Source: Skermanella sp. TT6 (GTDB lineage: Bacteria > Pseudomonadota > Alphaproteobacteria > Azospirillales > Azospirillaceae). Taken from it: a stretch of 64,000 nt of DNA. Within the stretch, counting starts at the first letter, position 1. Every line of letters starts with the position of its first letter. Location: positions 1,121,501 to 1,185,500 of the forward strand of contig NZ_CP067420.1 in assembly GCF_016653635.2 (NCBI RefSeq), given 5' to 3'. Positions 37,291-46,255 of the stretch are shown here, one piece after another. The notes beneath the pieces were generated by a model. The model was not told the DNA's origin and searched no databases. It worked only from the letters and a program-made list of their open reading frames with translations. Made by a program: the position numbers and the translations under genes.

Positions 37291-38253
37291 ATGATCAAGA
37301 TGAAGACCGCCCTGGCCGGTATGGCTGTCGCCGTTCTGGCCGGCGTCATGACGACCCAGCCATCTTTCGCCCAGGGAAAGAAGACCCTGGCTTTCGTGGT
37401 CAATGTTCCCGCGGATTTCTGGCAGATCGCCCGTCGTGGCACCGAGAAGGCCCAGAGCGAACTTCCGAACTACAATATCGAGTTCTACATCCCCGGCGAG
37501 ATGTCCGCCGCGGCGCAGAAGCGCATCCTGGAAGACCTCCTTGCCAAAGGCGTGGCCGGGGTTTCGATCAGCCCCGTCAATCCCGACAACTCGACGGAAA
37601 TCCTGAATCAGGTCGCCGCGAAGGCAGTCCTGTTCACCCAGGACGCGGACGCCCCCCAGTCGAACCGCGCGCTGTATATCGGGACGGACAACGTGGCCGC
37701 CGGCCGGCAGGCCGGCGAGCAGATGATGAAGGCCCTTCCGGACGGCGGCAAGGCGATGGTCTTCGTCGGCACCCTCGACGCAGCCAACGCGCGCGAGCGG
37801 CTGCAGGGCATCAAGGAGGCGATAGCCGGGTCGAAGATCGAGATCATCGACGTCCGCACGGATGGCGGCGACCAGGCCAAGGCCAAGGCCAACGTCGAGG
37901 ACACGCTGACGAAGTATCCTGACATCGACCTTCTGGTCGGCCTGTGGGCCTACAACACGCCGCAGATCTACAACGCCGTGAAGGCGGCCGGAAAGGGAGG
38001 CTCGCTCAAGATCGTCGGCTTCGACGAGGACCAGCAGACCCTCAAGGGCATTTCCGAGGGCGTGATCGACGCCACCGTCGTCCAGCAGCCCTATGAGTTC
38101 GGCTACCAGTCCATGATCTACCTCGCCAAGTACATCGAGGGCGATCGGTCCTTCATCCCCGAGAACAAGCAGAGGATCGTTCCCACCCAGGTGATCGACA
38201 AGTCCAACGTCAAGGATTTCGCGGCCAAGGTCAGGGAACTGCTGAAAAAGTAG
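37291..38253 (+). CDS. Sugar ABC transporter substrate-binding protein (ribose/RbsB type)
   Basis: The 320-residue periplasmic protein has a Sec signal peptide (MKTALAGMAVAVLAGV..., cut after SFA near residue 27) and the two-lobed periplasmic-binding-protein-1 fold. It begins KKTLAFVVNVPADFWQIARR and contains GVAGVSISPVNPD, YIGTDNVAAGRQAGEQMM and LKIVGFDEDQQTLKGI, as in RbsB-like proteins for pentoses or related polyols. The ATG follows AGAGGAAACGCC. A strong hairpin separates it from the ATPase gene, which would favour high expression of the binding protein. Confidence 0.93.
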   Translation: MIKMKTALAGMAVAVLAGVMTTQPSFAQGKKTLAFVVNVPADFWQIARRGTEKAQSELPNYNIEFYIPGEMSAAAQKRILEDLLAKGVAGVSISPVNPDNSTEILNQVAAKAVLFTQDADAPQSNRALYIGTDNVAAGRQAGEQMMKALPDGGKAMVFVGTLDAANARERLQGIKEAIAGSKIEIIDVRTDGGDQAKAKANVEDTLTKYPDIDLLVGLWAYNTPQIYNAVKAAGKGGSLKIVGFDEDQQTLKGISEGVIDATVVQQPYEFGYQSMIYLAKYIEGDRSFIPENKQRIVPTQVIDKSNVKDFAAKVRELLKK

Positions 38254-38259
38254 TTCCTG

Positions 38260-38291
38260 AAGGGTCCGGCATCGGGATGCCGGACCCTTTG
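38260..38291 (+). terminator. Strong hairpin after the sugar-binding-protein gene
   Basis: AAGGGTCCGGCAT and ATGCCGGACCCTT form a perfect 13-bp stem with a CGGG loop, six bases after the stop codon, followed by TTGCC. It probably ends or protects most transcripts of the binding-protein gene while some continue into the ATPase and permease genes. Confidence 0.85.
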
Positions 38292-38354
38292 CCGTCCTTC
38301 GGATAATGGCCACCGCAGGGAATGCCGTTCCTTGCGTGCGAACGAGGTTCGCGC

Positions 38355-39881
38355 ATGTCGAATACCCTACTGGAACTCCGTTCGATCACGAAGACGTACC
38401 CCGGCGTCAAGGCGCTGGCCGGCGTCGATTTCTCGGTCGGGCACGGTGAGGTCGTGGGCCTCATCGGCGAGAATGGCGCCGGCAAGTCCACCTTGATGAA
38501 GATCCTCGGAGGCGTGGTCTCGCCCTCGTCGGGCTCGATCGTCATCGACGGCATTCCAAGGTCCACGCTGACCGTCAAGGATGCGGCTCGCGCCGGGATC
38601 GCGTTCGTCCATCAGGAACTGCACCTGTTCGAAAACCTCGATGTCGCGGCGAACATCTTCATCGGGCGGGAGCCCCGGAAAGGGGGCATCCTCAACCTCA
38701 TCGACAATACCGCCCTGCACGAGCGCGTGAAGCCGCTGTTGAAGCGCCTCGGCGTCGATTTCCGTCCTGAAGACCCCGTGGACGCCTTGTCCATCGCGCA
38801 ACGTCAAATGGTGGAGATCGCCAAGGCGCTGTCCATGGATGCCCGCCTGATCATCATGGACGAACCCACCTCCAGCCTGACGCTGACCGAAACGGACAAC
38901 CTGCTGAACGTCATCGCCGACCTCAAGGCTTCGGGGGTCAGCATCATCTATATCTCCCATCGGCTCGGCGAGGTGGAGCAGTGCGCCGACAGGGTCGTGG
39001 TGCTGCGCGACGGGCGCCGGGTCGGCGAACTGCCGAAGTCGCAGATCAAGAGCGGTGCGATGGTCCGCCTCATGATCGGTCGGGAGTTGAAGTCCCTCTA
39101 TATCCCGCCGAAGGCTGGGGGACGGAAGGGCGGACTCGAGCTCCAGAACCTCGTCACGTCGGCCTTTCCCGAGCGGGAGGTCTCGCTGACCGTGCATCGC
39201 GGCGAGATCCTCGGTCTGGCGGGTCTGGTCGGGGCGGGGCGGACCTCGCTCGCCCAGACCGTTTTCGGCATCCATGCCGCCAAAGGGGGCCGCATTCTCC
39301 TGGATGGGCAGCCTCTCTCCATCAGGGTGCCGGCCCATGCGATCGCCTGCGGCATCTATCTCATCCCGGAGGACAGGAAGAAATCCGGCCTGCTGCTCGA
39401 CATGACCATAGCCGAGAACATCTCGCTTCCGGACCTCCGGAGCATGGCCAAGGCCATGCTCGTCGACGTGTCGCGCGAGACGAGCCTGGCCAGGGAGCAG
39501 TGCCGCGCCCTCGCGATCAAGGCGCCGTCCATCGACACCGACGCCGTCACCCTGTCCGGCGGGAACCAGCAGAAGGTCGTCCTGGCCAAATGGATTTCGA
39601 TGCGTCCGCAGTTCATCATCTTCGACGAGCCGACTCGGGGCATCGACGTCGGAGCCAAAAGCGAGATCTACGCCCTGATGCGCGGGCTCGCCGATGCCGG
39701 CGTGGCGATCCTGATGATCTCCAGCGACATGGAGGAGGTCATCGGCGTCAGCGACCGCATCGCGGTGATGCACGAGGGCAGGATCAGCGGGATGCTCGAC
39801 AGGCCCCAGTTTTCGGAACACAACGTCCTGACGCTCGCCGTAGGCAACATGGGCGGGGAGGAGCTGGTCACCCATGCTTAA
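38355..39881 (+). CDS. Sugar ABC transporter ATPase with two nucleotide-binding domains (RbsA/MglA type)
   Basis: The 508-residue protein has two ABC domains. The first carries Walker A GENGAGKSTL, signature-region SIAQRQMVEIAKALS and Walker B LIIMDEPTSSLT; the second has a degenerate P-loop (GLVGAGRTSLAQ), signature LSGGNQQKVVLAKW and FIIFDEPTRGID. This double layout is specific to the carbohydrate CUT2 family. The ATG at 38355 is preceded by GAGG; a start at 38322 is possible. Its stop overlaps the permease start by eight bases, so the two are translationally coupled. Confidence 0.94.
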   Translation: MSNTLLELRSITKTYPGVKALAGVDFSVGHGEVVGLIGENGAGKSTLMKILGGVVSPSSGSIVIDGIPRSTLTVKDAARAGIAFVHQELHLFENLDVAANIFIGREPRKGGILNLIDNTALHERVKPLLKRLGVDFRPEDPVDALSIAQRQMVEIAKALSMDARLIIMDEPTSSLTLTETDNLLNVIADLKASGVSIIYISHRLGEVEQCADRVVVLRDGRRVGELPKSQIKSGAMVRLMIGRELKSLYIPPKAGGRKGGLELQNLVTSAFPEREVSLTVHRGEILGLAGLVGAGRTSLAQTVFGIHAAKGGRILLDGQPLSIRVPAHAIACGIYLIPEDRKKSGLLLDMTIAENISLPDLRSMAKAMLVDVSRETSLAREQCRALAIKAPSIDTDAVTLSGGNQQKVVLAKWISMRPQFIIFDEPTRGIDVGAKSEIYALMRGLADAGVAILMISSDMEEVIGVSDRIAVMHEGRISGMLDRPQFSEHNVLTLAVGNMGGEELVTHA

Positions 39882-40884
39882 GAAAGAACTCGGCCTGCTG
39901 ATCCTGATACTGGTGATCGGTTCCATCACGGCTGCGATCAACCCGCAGTTCATCTCCCAGATCAACCTCATGAACCTCGCCAACCAGATCGGACTGTTCG
40001 GCCTGATCTCGATCGGTGCCGGCCTGGTCATCATCTCAGGCGGCGTGGACCTGTCGGTCGGCTCGATGTTCGCGCTGCTGGGGATAGTTTTCCTCGATCT
40101 GCTCGTCAATTACGAACTGGCGTGGCCCGTGGCCCTGCTCCTGACGATCGCCGGCGGATCGGTGCTCGGGTTGATCCACGGGTTGCTGGTAACCCGGCTC
40201 AAGATGCAGCCGTTCGTCGTGACCTTGTGCGGACTTCTGCTGTACCGGGGCATCGCGCGCTGGTACACGGCAGACTCCACCCAGGGTTTCGGCTACGGCT
40301 ATGGCTATGAAACCTTGGAATGGCTGATGTCCGGCCGGACCTACAACATTCCCCATACCTTCATCTTCCTGTTGATCGTCGCGACCTTGATGGGCGTCGT
40401 GCTGCACCGTTCAGTCTATGGCCGCTACCTGTTCGCCGTCGGCAAGAGCGAGGAGGCCGCCCGGTTCTCCGGCATTCCCACGAACACGGTGATCGCGGCG
40501 GCCTACGTGATCGGCGGAACCCTGGCCGGCATTTCATCCGTCTTCTTCGTCTTTTACACGCAATCGGTCTCGCCGTCCGCGCACGGCAGTTTCTACGAAC
40601 TCTACGCGATAGCCGCCGCGGTCCTGGGCGGATGCTCGCTCCGCGGCGGCGAGGGTTCGATCCTGGGCATCGTGCTCGGTACCGTTCTACTCCAGGTCCT
40701 GCAGAACCTCGTGAACATCCTGGGCATACCGAGTTCGCTGAACTTCGCCGTCATGGGGGCCGTGATCCTGCTGGGCGTCCTCGCCGACCGGCAACTCCAG
40801 CTCCGCCGCCAGCGCCGGCTTGCGATGGCAAGCGCCGAGGCGCGCGAACTGGCGAAGAAAGGCGCTGCCGGAGCGGCGGTGTGA
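39874..40884 (+). CDS. Sugar ABC transporter permease (RbsC type)
   Basis: The 336-residue inner-membrane protein has 8-10 helices and the CUT2 permease motifs ISGGVDLSVGSMFALLG and AAVLGGCSLRGGEGSILG. It would form a homodimer with the RbsA-like ATPase. Its start lies inside the ATPase gene. The C-terminus is a basic Ala/Arg/Lys-rich tail. The IS110 lies about 120-300 bases downstream and may have separated this operon from catabolic genes, since no kinase or dehydrogenase for the sugar is present. Confidence 0.93.
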   Translation: MLKKELGLLILILVIGSITAAINPQFISQINLMNLANQIGLFGLISIGAGLVIISGGVDLSVGSMFALLGIVFLDLLVNYELAWPVALLLTIAGGSVLGLIHGLLVTRLKMQPFVVTLCGLLLYRGIARWYTADSTQGFGYGYGYETLEWLMSGRTYNIPHTFIFLLIVATLMGVVLHRSVYGRYLFAVGKSEEAARFSGIPTNTVIAAAYVIGGTLAGISSVFFVFYTQSVSPSAHGSFYELYAIAAAVLGGCSLRGGEGSILGIVLGTVLLQVLQNLVNILGIPSSLNFAVMGAVILLGVLADRQLQLRRQRRLAMASAEARELAKKGAAGAAV

Positions 40885-40897
40885 GCGGCGTCGCGGC

Positions 40898-40975
40898 GGG
40901 GGACCGGCGAAGGTGAAGGGGGTAAGGCGCAACGCCGCTTTCCCTCAGCCGCTTCCGGTCCCCTGTACCCTTCAC
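40898..40975 (+). repeat. Interleaved inverted repeats after the permease gene
   Basis: GGGGACCGG (40898-40906) pairs with CCGGTCCCC (40955-40963), and GTGAAGGG (from 40913) pairs with CCCTTCAC (ending 40975). The order A-B-A'-B' cannot form nested stems and would give a pseudoknot in RNA; each alone could serve as a terminator. Between them GGCG-CAA-CGCC forms a small hairpin. Confidence 0.5.
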
Positions 40976-40999
40976 GGGTCGAATGGTCAGCGGTATCAT

Positions 41000-41187
41000 A
41001 GCGCCGTTGACTGATCGGGCCGATCCGCCGGGAGCAACCTTTTGCCCCCTGTGTCACGAACACCTGGGGGGGACGCGTGCCCCGGCGGCAGGCCGCGGCT
41101 GAGGCCCAGTGGGGAGTCAGCGCCAAGCGAGCGCCAGTACAGGGGTGGATCCAGGCTGCGGCGGCCCATTTGGATGGGAGCCCTTGA
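41000..41187 (+). ncRNA. Candidate bridge RNA in the 5' non-coding end of IS110
   Basis: IS110-group elements carry a long non-coding left end that is transcribed into a bridge RNA guiding the recombinase to donor and target. About 185 bases without a gene lie directly before this IS110 recombinase and include several inverted repeats, among them CCGGCGG/CCGCGG-type stems and GTGTCACGAACAC. I cannot fold the RNA or define its target loops by eye; the left boundary is approximate. Confidence 0.45.
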
Positions 41188-42450
41188 ATGAGTGAGATGT
41201 TCGACTGGTATGTCGGCATCGACTGGGCGAGCGAGGTTCATCAGGTCTGCCTGGTCGATGATCGTGGCGTGGTACGCGGGGAGCGCGCGGTGCGCCACAG
41301 TGGCGAGGAACTGGCCGGTCTGGCGGCTTGGCTGATCGAGACCACGGGCGCCGCTCCGGAACGCATCGGCATTGGCATCGAACTGCCCCACGGTCCGGTC
41401 GTGGAGAGCCTGATGGAACGCGGCTTCGCGGTGCACGCCATCAATCCCAAGCAACTCGACCGCTTCCGGGACCGATTTTCAGTTTCCGGAGCCAAGGACG
41501 ACCGGCGCGATGCCCGGGTGTTGGGCGACAGCCTGCGCACCGATACCCGCTGCTTCCGGCGCCTGAGGCGGGATGAGCCCAGAATGATCGAACTGCGCGA
41601 ACGGCTGCGCATGACCGAGGAGTGTAAGCACGAGCGCGTTCGCCTGACCAATCGGATGCGCGAGCAGCTCTGGCGCTATTACCCGCAGATTCTGGACCTA
41701 TCCGACGATCTGTCGGCGGCATGGTTGCTGGATCTTTGGGCGCTGGCGCCAACGCCGGCCAAGGCGCGCCGGGTGCGCGAGAGCACGATCGCCAAGCTGC
41801 TGAGGAAGCATCGGATTCGCCGGCTCGACGCCGCCGAAGTGGTGCGACGCCTGCGTCGTCCGGCGCTGACGGTGGCGTCCGGCACGGTCGAGGCGGCGAG
41901 CGCCCATGTCGGCGCTTTGCGCGACCGGCTGCGCCTCGTCAACCGCCAGATCTCGGCGGCCGAGCGGCGGGTCGACCAGATCCTGACCGAGTTGGCGGCC
42001 TCTCCAGAGGAACCGGAGGCGGTGCCGGGGCAGCCGCCACAGCAGAGCGACGTGACGATCCTGCGCTCCTTGCCGGGGGTTGGGAGGATCGTCTGCGCCA
42101 CTCTGCTGGTCGAGGCCGGCGAGCCCCTGAAGGCGGGTGACCATCAAGCCCTGCGGGCGCTGGCCGGCGTGGCGCCGGTGACCCGGCGTAGTGGCAAGAG
42201 TTGCATCGTGCTGATGCGTCAGGCCTGTTGCCAGCGTCTGCGCGACGCAGTCTATCATTGGAGCCGTGTCGCGGTCCAATGCGACGCCACCTGCAAGGTG
42301 CGCTATCAAGCCCTGCGCAAAGCCGGCCACAGTCATGGCCGGGCGTTGCGCACGGTCGGCGACCGGCTGCTGGAAACCGCTTGCGCCATGTTGCGTGGCC
42401 GCGGCTTGTACGACCCGCAACGCGCCGGGCGGACACGCCAAGCCGCCTGA
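41188..42450 (+). CDS. IS110-family recombinase
   Basis: IS110 recombinases join a RuvC-like DEDD domain to a Tnp20 domain with a catalytic serine. The 420 residues begin MSEMFDWYVGIDWASEVHQV with the first Asp, continue with GIGIELPHG (Glu) and SGAKDDRRDARVL (Asp pair), and carry the helix-hairpin-helix SLPGVGRIVCATLLVEAG and ALAGVAPVTRRSGKS near residue 320. The ATG follows GGGAGCCCTTGA. The frame is intact. A coiled-coil linker separates the domains. Confidence 0.93.
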   Translation: MSEMFDWYVGIDWASEVHQVCLVDDRGVVRGERAVRHSGEELAGLAAWLIETTGAAPERIGIGIELPHGPVVESLMERGFAVHAINPKQLDRFRDRFSVSGAKDDRRDARVLGDSLRTDTRCFRRLRRDEPRMIELRERLRMTEECKHERVRLTNRMREQLWRYYPQILDLSDDLSAAWLLDLWALAPTPAKARRVRESTIAKLLRKHRIRRLDAAEVVRRLRRPALTVASGTVEAASAHVGALRDRLRLVNRQISAAERRVDQILTELAASPEEPEAVPGQPPQQSDVTILRSLPGVGRIVCATLLVEAGEPLKAGDHQALRALAGVAPVTRRSGKSCIVLMRQACCQRLRDAVYHWSRVAVQCDATCKVRYQALRKAGHSHGRALRTVGDRLLETACAMLRGRGLYDPQRAGRTRQAA

Positions 42451-42482
42451 AGCAAGCCTCTGAAACTGGGCGGAGGTGATAC

Positions 42483-42622
42483 TGTCCCTTACATCCGATG
42501 GAGGCGGCGCTTCCGGCGGAACGGCACGAGTCAAGCCCGTGCCGCCATCGGCGGTGACCCGCAGGGTCAGGCTTGACGCGTGTCGGGCCGTCGGGAACCA
42601 TAATCATCGGACGTAAGGGGCA
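42483..42622. repeat. 140-bp MITE-like palindromic element
   Basis: TGTCCCTTACATCCGAT (42483-42499) is inverted with two changes at 42606-42622. Inside, CACGAGTCAAGCC (42525-42537) is inverted with one change at 42570-42582, and at the centre CCGCC-ATC-GGCGG forms a hairpin (42542-42554). The three nested levels would fold into one long hairpin. It has no gene. It starts 32 bases after the IS110 stop codon, so it may be a non-autonomous element, or a target that IS110 chose. Confidence 0.7.
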
Positions 42623-42671
42623 CCCCCAGACACTACTCGGATCATTGACAAGCGGTGGGGAGTCCCCCCCT

Positions 42672-44168
42672 TCATGCCATGTTGCGGGGACTGTGATCCG
42701 CAACGGAGTTGCCCGGTGCGATCGGCCCTGGGCTGGTCTCCGCCCGGAGCGCGCGTTCGGGCGGCAACTCGACCAGCACCTGGGTGCCCAAGCCAGGTTG
42801 GCTCGACATCCTGACCGTGCCTCCGTGACGCTCCACCAGCTGGCGGACCAACGGCAATCCCAATCCGGTCCCCTGGACCTGAGGCGCCCGCCGGCTGTCG
42901 ATCTGCTCGAACGGCAGGAAGACGCGTGCCACATCCTCGGCCCGAATGCCGACCCCGGTATCGGATATAGCGACGACCGTGCGGCCATCGGCGAACCGCT
43001 CCAAGGCGACCTCGATCCGGCCACCCCAGGGAGTGAACTTGATCGCGTTGGAGAGCAGGTTGTCCAGGATCTGCCGAAGCCGCAGCGGGTCGCCCAGTAT
43101 CGTGACGTTGCCCACGGCCGGCGTGAGATCGACCGTGACCCCGGCGGCGCGGGAAGCGACCCGCAGGTCGCGGACCGCCTCGGCTGCCAGCATGTCCAAG
43201 GCGACCGCTTCTTCCCGGAGCTCCAGCTTGCCCGCGTCCAGTTTGGCAAGGTCGAGAATGTCGTTGATCAGCGCCAGAAGGCGCTGGCCGGACTGATGGA
43301 TGTCGCCGACATATTCCTCCTGGCGGCTGGCCAACCGGCCGAAGATGCCGCTCGCCAGCGCTTCCGAGAAGCCGAGGATGGCGTTCAGCGGCGTGCGCAG
43401 CTCGTGGCTGACATTGGCCAGGAAGTTGGTCTTCGCTTCGTTGGACCGCACGGCCGCGTCACGTGCGACGACGAGGCGATCCGTCAGGTCCCGGAGATCC
43501 CGGTTGGTCTTCCTGAGCTCCTTCTCGGCCCCGACATGGCGCAGCATCAGCCAGACCAAAGCCAGCACCAGCAGGGCGGATCCGGCGCCGTAGCCCAGCA
43601 GCTTCATCTGGAAGACGCTGACCTGGCGCTGTATCTGGCCGACCAGCACGTTCTGGTGGTCCGACCCGGCGAACAGCACCCGCCGATGGACGACCACCGC
43701 CTCTTCGACGGTGCGGTCCGCCAGTGTCCGGAAAGCGGCCCGATCGGTTCGGAGCAGGGGCAGGTAACGGTCGATCCGGTCGATGACCCGCCGGACCTCC
43801 GCGACGCCGGCCTCGCGCCCGGCGGCCCAGGTGTGCCATTCGGCGCTGCCTGCCTCCGGGAATGCGTTGATCCGGTTGAACACGTTGTCGAGGCGGAGCA
43901 TCACCTCCTCGGCCACCTCCGTCCGACTGTCCGGCTCGACCGCACGGATGGAGACCTGGAGGCGCAGCAGGTCGGCGGAAAGCTCCCCGTCGTACCAGAG
44001 ATCCGCCCCGCTGGCGATCTCGACCGAGCGCTGGATACCGATCAGGTCGGGAATCAACATCGGCGTGCTGCACAATACCAGCACGAATGACACCGTCCAA
44101 ACGATCTTGCCCAGATCCATGAGATACGTCCCATGCCTGCGGATCGGCACAGGATGCATCATGCCCAT
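42672..44168 (-). CDS. Membrane-bound sensor histidine kinase
   Basis: The protein has an N-terminal membrane helix (IVWTVSFVLVLCSTPMLIPD), a periplasmic four-helix-like sensor of ~140 residues, a second helix (LGYGAGSALLVLALVWLML), a coiled linker, the H box SHELRTPLNAIL and an ATPase domain with NLLSNAIKF, DTGVGIRAE and GTGLGL. No receiver or PAS domain is present. The start is 44168 or the internal ATG at 44120, just before the first helix. The regulator gene lies upstream on the same strand after 117 bases, but its receiver looks unable to accept phosphate, so the real partner may be elsewhere. Confidence 0.92.
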   Translation of the reverse strand: MGMMHPVPIRRHGTYLMDLGKIVWTVSFVLVLCSTPMLIPDLIGIQRSVEIASGADLWYDGELSADLLRLQVSIRAVEPDSRTEVAEEVMLRLDNVFNRINAFPEAGSAEWHTWAAGREAGVAEVRRVIDRIDRYLPLLRTDRAAFRTLADRTVEEAVVVHRRVLFAGSDHQNVLVGQIQRQVSVFQMKLLGYGAGSALLVLALVWLMLRHVGAEKELRKTNRDLRDLTDRLVVARDAAVRSNEAKTNFLANVSHELRTPLNAILGFSEALASGIFGRLASRQEEYVGDIHQSGQRLLALINDILDLAKLDAGKLELREEAVALDMLAAEAVRDLRVASRAAGVTVDLTPAVGNVTILGDPLRLRQILDNLLSNAIKFTPWGGRIEVALERFADGRTVVAISDTGVGIRAEDVARVFLPFEQIDSRRAPQVQGTGLGLPLVRQLVERHGGTVRMSSQPGLGTQVLVELPPERALRAETSPGPIAPGNSVADHSPRNMA

Positions 44169-44285
44169 CGGAAACGTGAGAACCCAAGGGGTTATGCTTC
44201 ATGGCCCTTTAAGATTGTATGAAGCCGGGTCCGTGCTTCCTTGAGGGGGACAAGGATGTAAGGCGCCGCCGCGCGCCCGTGCCCG

Positions 44286-44957
44286 TCAGGCGGAAGCCGC
44301 CTGGAAGCCGCGGGTCGGCGTGCCGGCGCCTTCCGCCGAGAAGCCGTTGTTCATGGCCCAGATCGCCGCCTGGGTGCGGTTGTTGACGTCGATCTTGCGC
44401 AGCAGCGTCTTCAGATGGACCTTGACGGTCGCCTCGGTGATGCCGAGCCGGATCGCGATCATCTTGTTGCTGGCCCCGGTGACCAGCAGTTGCAGGATCT
44501 CCTGCTCGCGGGGCGACAGGCCGCGGATCGAGTTCTGGGGCGAGGGCGCGCTGATGTCGAGCAGCATCGCCGCAAGATTGGTCGGGAACACCTTCTCGCC
44601 CAGCATGATGAGCTGAAGCGACTGGATCAGCGCCTCCGGCGAGACGTTCTTGCTCAGGAAGCCGTCCGCACCGGCCCCCATGGCGGTGCGCAGCACATCG
44701 ACCGACATGTCGTCGGCCAGCACGAGGATCCGGGTGGCCGGGAACACCTCCCGAAGGGTGCGCAGATCAGCCTCGTCCCCTACCGGCTGGCCGCTGATGA
44801 TGAGATCGGGCGTGAACCCGGCGTCGCCGGCTTCCAGGGCCAGCTTGACCGTATCGAATTCCGCACCCGCCTCGAAACGGGTGCCGGACAGCAGGTGCCT
44901 CAGGCCCTGGCGAAAAAGGCGGTTTGGTTCGATCAGGAAGGTGCGGGACGTGGTCAT
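44286..44957 (-). CDS. LuxR-type regulator with a degenerate receiver domain
   Basis: The 223-residue protein has a receiver-like domain (1-120) and a GerE/LuxR helix-turn-helix (about 150-210; LSPREQEILQLLVTGASNKM, ITEATVKVHLKTLLRKI). In the receiver the acidic pocket reads FLIEPNRLFRQ instead of the usual DD, and the phosphorylation site reads LIISGQPVGDE without an Asp at the expected place; the Lys in FLSKN remains. It is therefore probably an atypical, phosphate-independent regulator. The ATG at 44957 follows GGAGAGATCCCGTC. It precedes the sensor kinase gene on the same strand. Confidence 0.88.
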   Translation of the reverse strand: MTTSRTFLIEPNRLFRQGLRHLLSGTRFEAGAEFDTVKLALEAGDAGFTPDLIISGQPVGDEADLRTLREVFPATRILVLADDMSVDVLRTAMGAGADGFLSKNVSPEALIQSLQLIMLGEKVFPTNLAAMLLDISAPSPQNSIRGLSPREQEILQLLVTGASNKMIAIRLGITEATVKVHLKTLLRKIDVNNRTQAAIWAMNNGFSAEGAGTPTRGFQAASA

Positions 44958-45211
44958 GACGGGATCTCTCCGAATGCATCGACGATCGAACGGCTGCATG
45001 ATCCAAGGTGGTGGGCGTTGGCGCGTTCGATACTGCGTTGGAAAGACATTGCCCGAAAAATAGTGCAATATAAAGGAAAAATTAACCCTTTATCGCGGAT
45101 AAAAAGACCTATGCGGGCAGTTGGATAGGGCAAATTGGACATGCCTTCCGGCATAACCGGCATTTCCCTGCGCATCGATCCCAGTCTCGAGGCACGTCTC
45201 CGGGGTGTGCC

Positions 45212-46225
45212 TCAGCGCCGTACTTCGACGCTGTCCTCCAGTCGGGCGACCACGGTTCCGTCTCTCAGCAAGGTATAGGTGCCCTGGTACTTTCCGGCCT
45301 GCCAGCCTTCCGGTGGGCGCTTCCGGCCGGAAAAGGCGAACCAGGACACGTTGCTGGATTTCAGCGTGGATGCATGCTCGTGTATCACGCTGCCGTCCGG
45401 AGCCGTTATGCGGACCTGCTGCTCGTCGCCGGCCTGGGCGCCGAAAACATCGGCCCAGAAGACCAAGGCCGGCGGGTCCCGGAGTGTTTCCCGGGCATAG
45501 CTTCCCTTCCTGGCCTCCTCCGATGCGGCCGGCCCTTCGGCGAACCCGGAGACCAGCCCGCCGGTGGGCCGGTATCGGAGTGCCGCCAGCGTATCCTCAC
45601 GCCACAGGGTCCGCGTGGTGTCGCCGCAGGCCGACGGATCCGCGGAGCCGGTGAAAGGATCGACCTTCCTGCCCTCGTGACGTACGGAGAAATCCACGTG
45701 GGGGAACTCCGCCAGTCCCGACATTCCGATCCGGCCCAGCGGCGTTCCCGCTTCGACCCGCTGACCCGGCTTCACGACGGTGCTGCCCTTCGACAGGTGG
45801 CTGTACTGCGTTTCCCAGCCATCGCCATGATCGATCACGACCCCATTGCCGGCCTCCCTTCCCTGGAGCGCCTCACGGCCGGTCCCGGCGAGACCGACAT
45901 CGGGCATGCCGTCGCGGACGGCCTTCACGGTACCGCCGGCGGCCGCCACGACCGTCACGCCTCGCATCATCGACGGTATGTCCATCACCCGGAAATCCGT
46001 ACCGGAATGGCCGTCGTAGCTCAGCCTTCCGCAGGAATAGTCGCGCCGGTCGGGGCTCGGATCATGATCGAAGAAGTTCTGCACGAAGCAGTCGCGGCCG
46101 ATCTCGCAAGCGACCGGCAGGACCAGATCCAGATCGCCGGCCTTTGCCGGAACAGCCGGCGAAACCAGCGCCATCGCACAAGGGAACAGGGACGCTGTGA
46201 TCGACACACGCATGGAACCGGACAT
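45212..46225 (-). CDS. Secreted M23-type peptidase-like protein
   Basis: The 337-residue product has a signal peptide (SITASLFPCAMALVSPAVPAKAG) and a LytM/M23 domain: SYDGHSGTDFR carries the first metal His and Asp, and FPHVDFSVR stands where HxH is expected, with Asp replacing the second His. A C-terminal beta domain follows (EHASTLKSSNVSWFAFSGRK). Active M23 enzymes cut peptidoglycan cross-bridges; the substitution may reduce activity or change the metal. It lies 30 bases after hlyD and is the last gene of the RTX secretion operon, so it may help open the wall for the exporter. Confidence 0.85.
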   Translation of the reverse strand: MSGSMRVSITASLFPCAMALVSPAVPAKAGDLDLVLPVACEIGRDCFVQNFFDHDPSPDRRDYSCGRLSYDGHSGTDFRVMDIPSMMRGVTVVAAAGGTVKAVRDGMPDVGLAGTGREALQGREAGNGVVIDHGDGWETQYSHLSKGSTVVKPGQRVEAGTPLGRIGMSGLAEFPHVDFSVRHEGRKVDPFTGSADPSACGDTTRTLWREDTLAALRYRPTGGLVSGFAEGPAASEEARKGSYARETLRDPPALVFWADVFGAQAGDEQQVRITAPDGSVIHEHASTLKSSNVSWFAFSGRKRPPEGWQAGKYQGTYTLLRDGTVVARLEDSVEVRR

Positions 46226-46255
46226 CGCGATAACCCCGTAGAAAACCGCCGGGCT

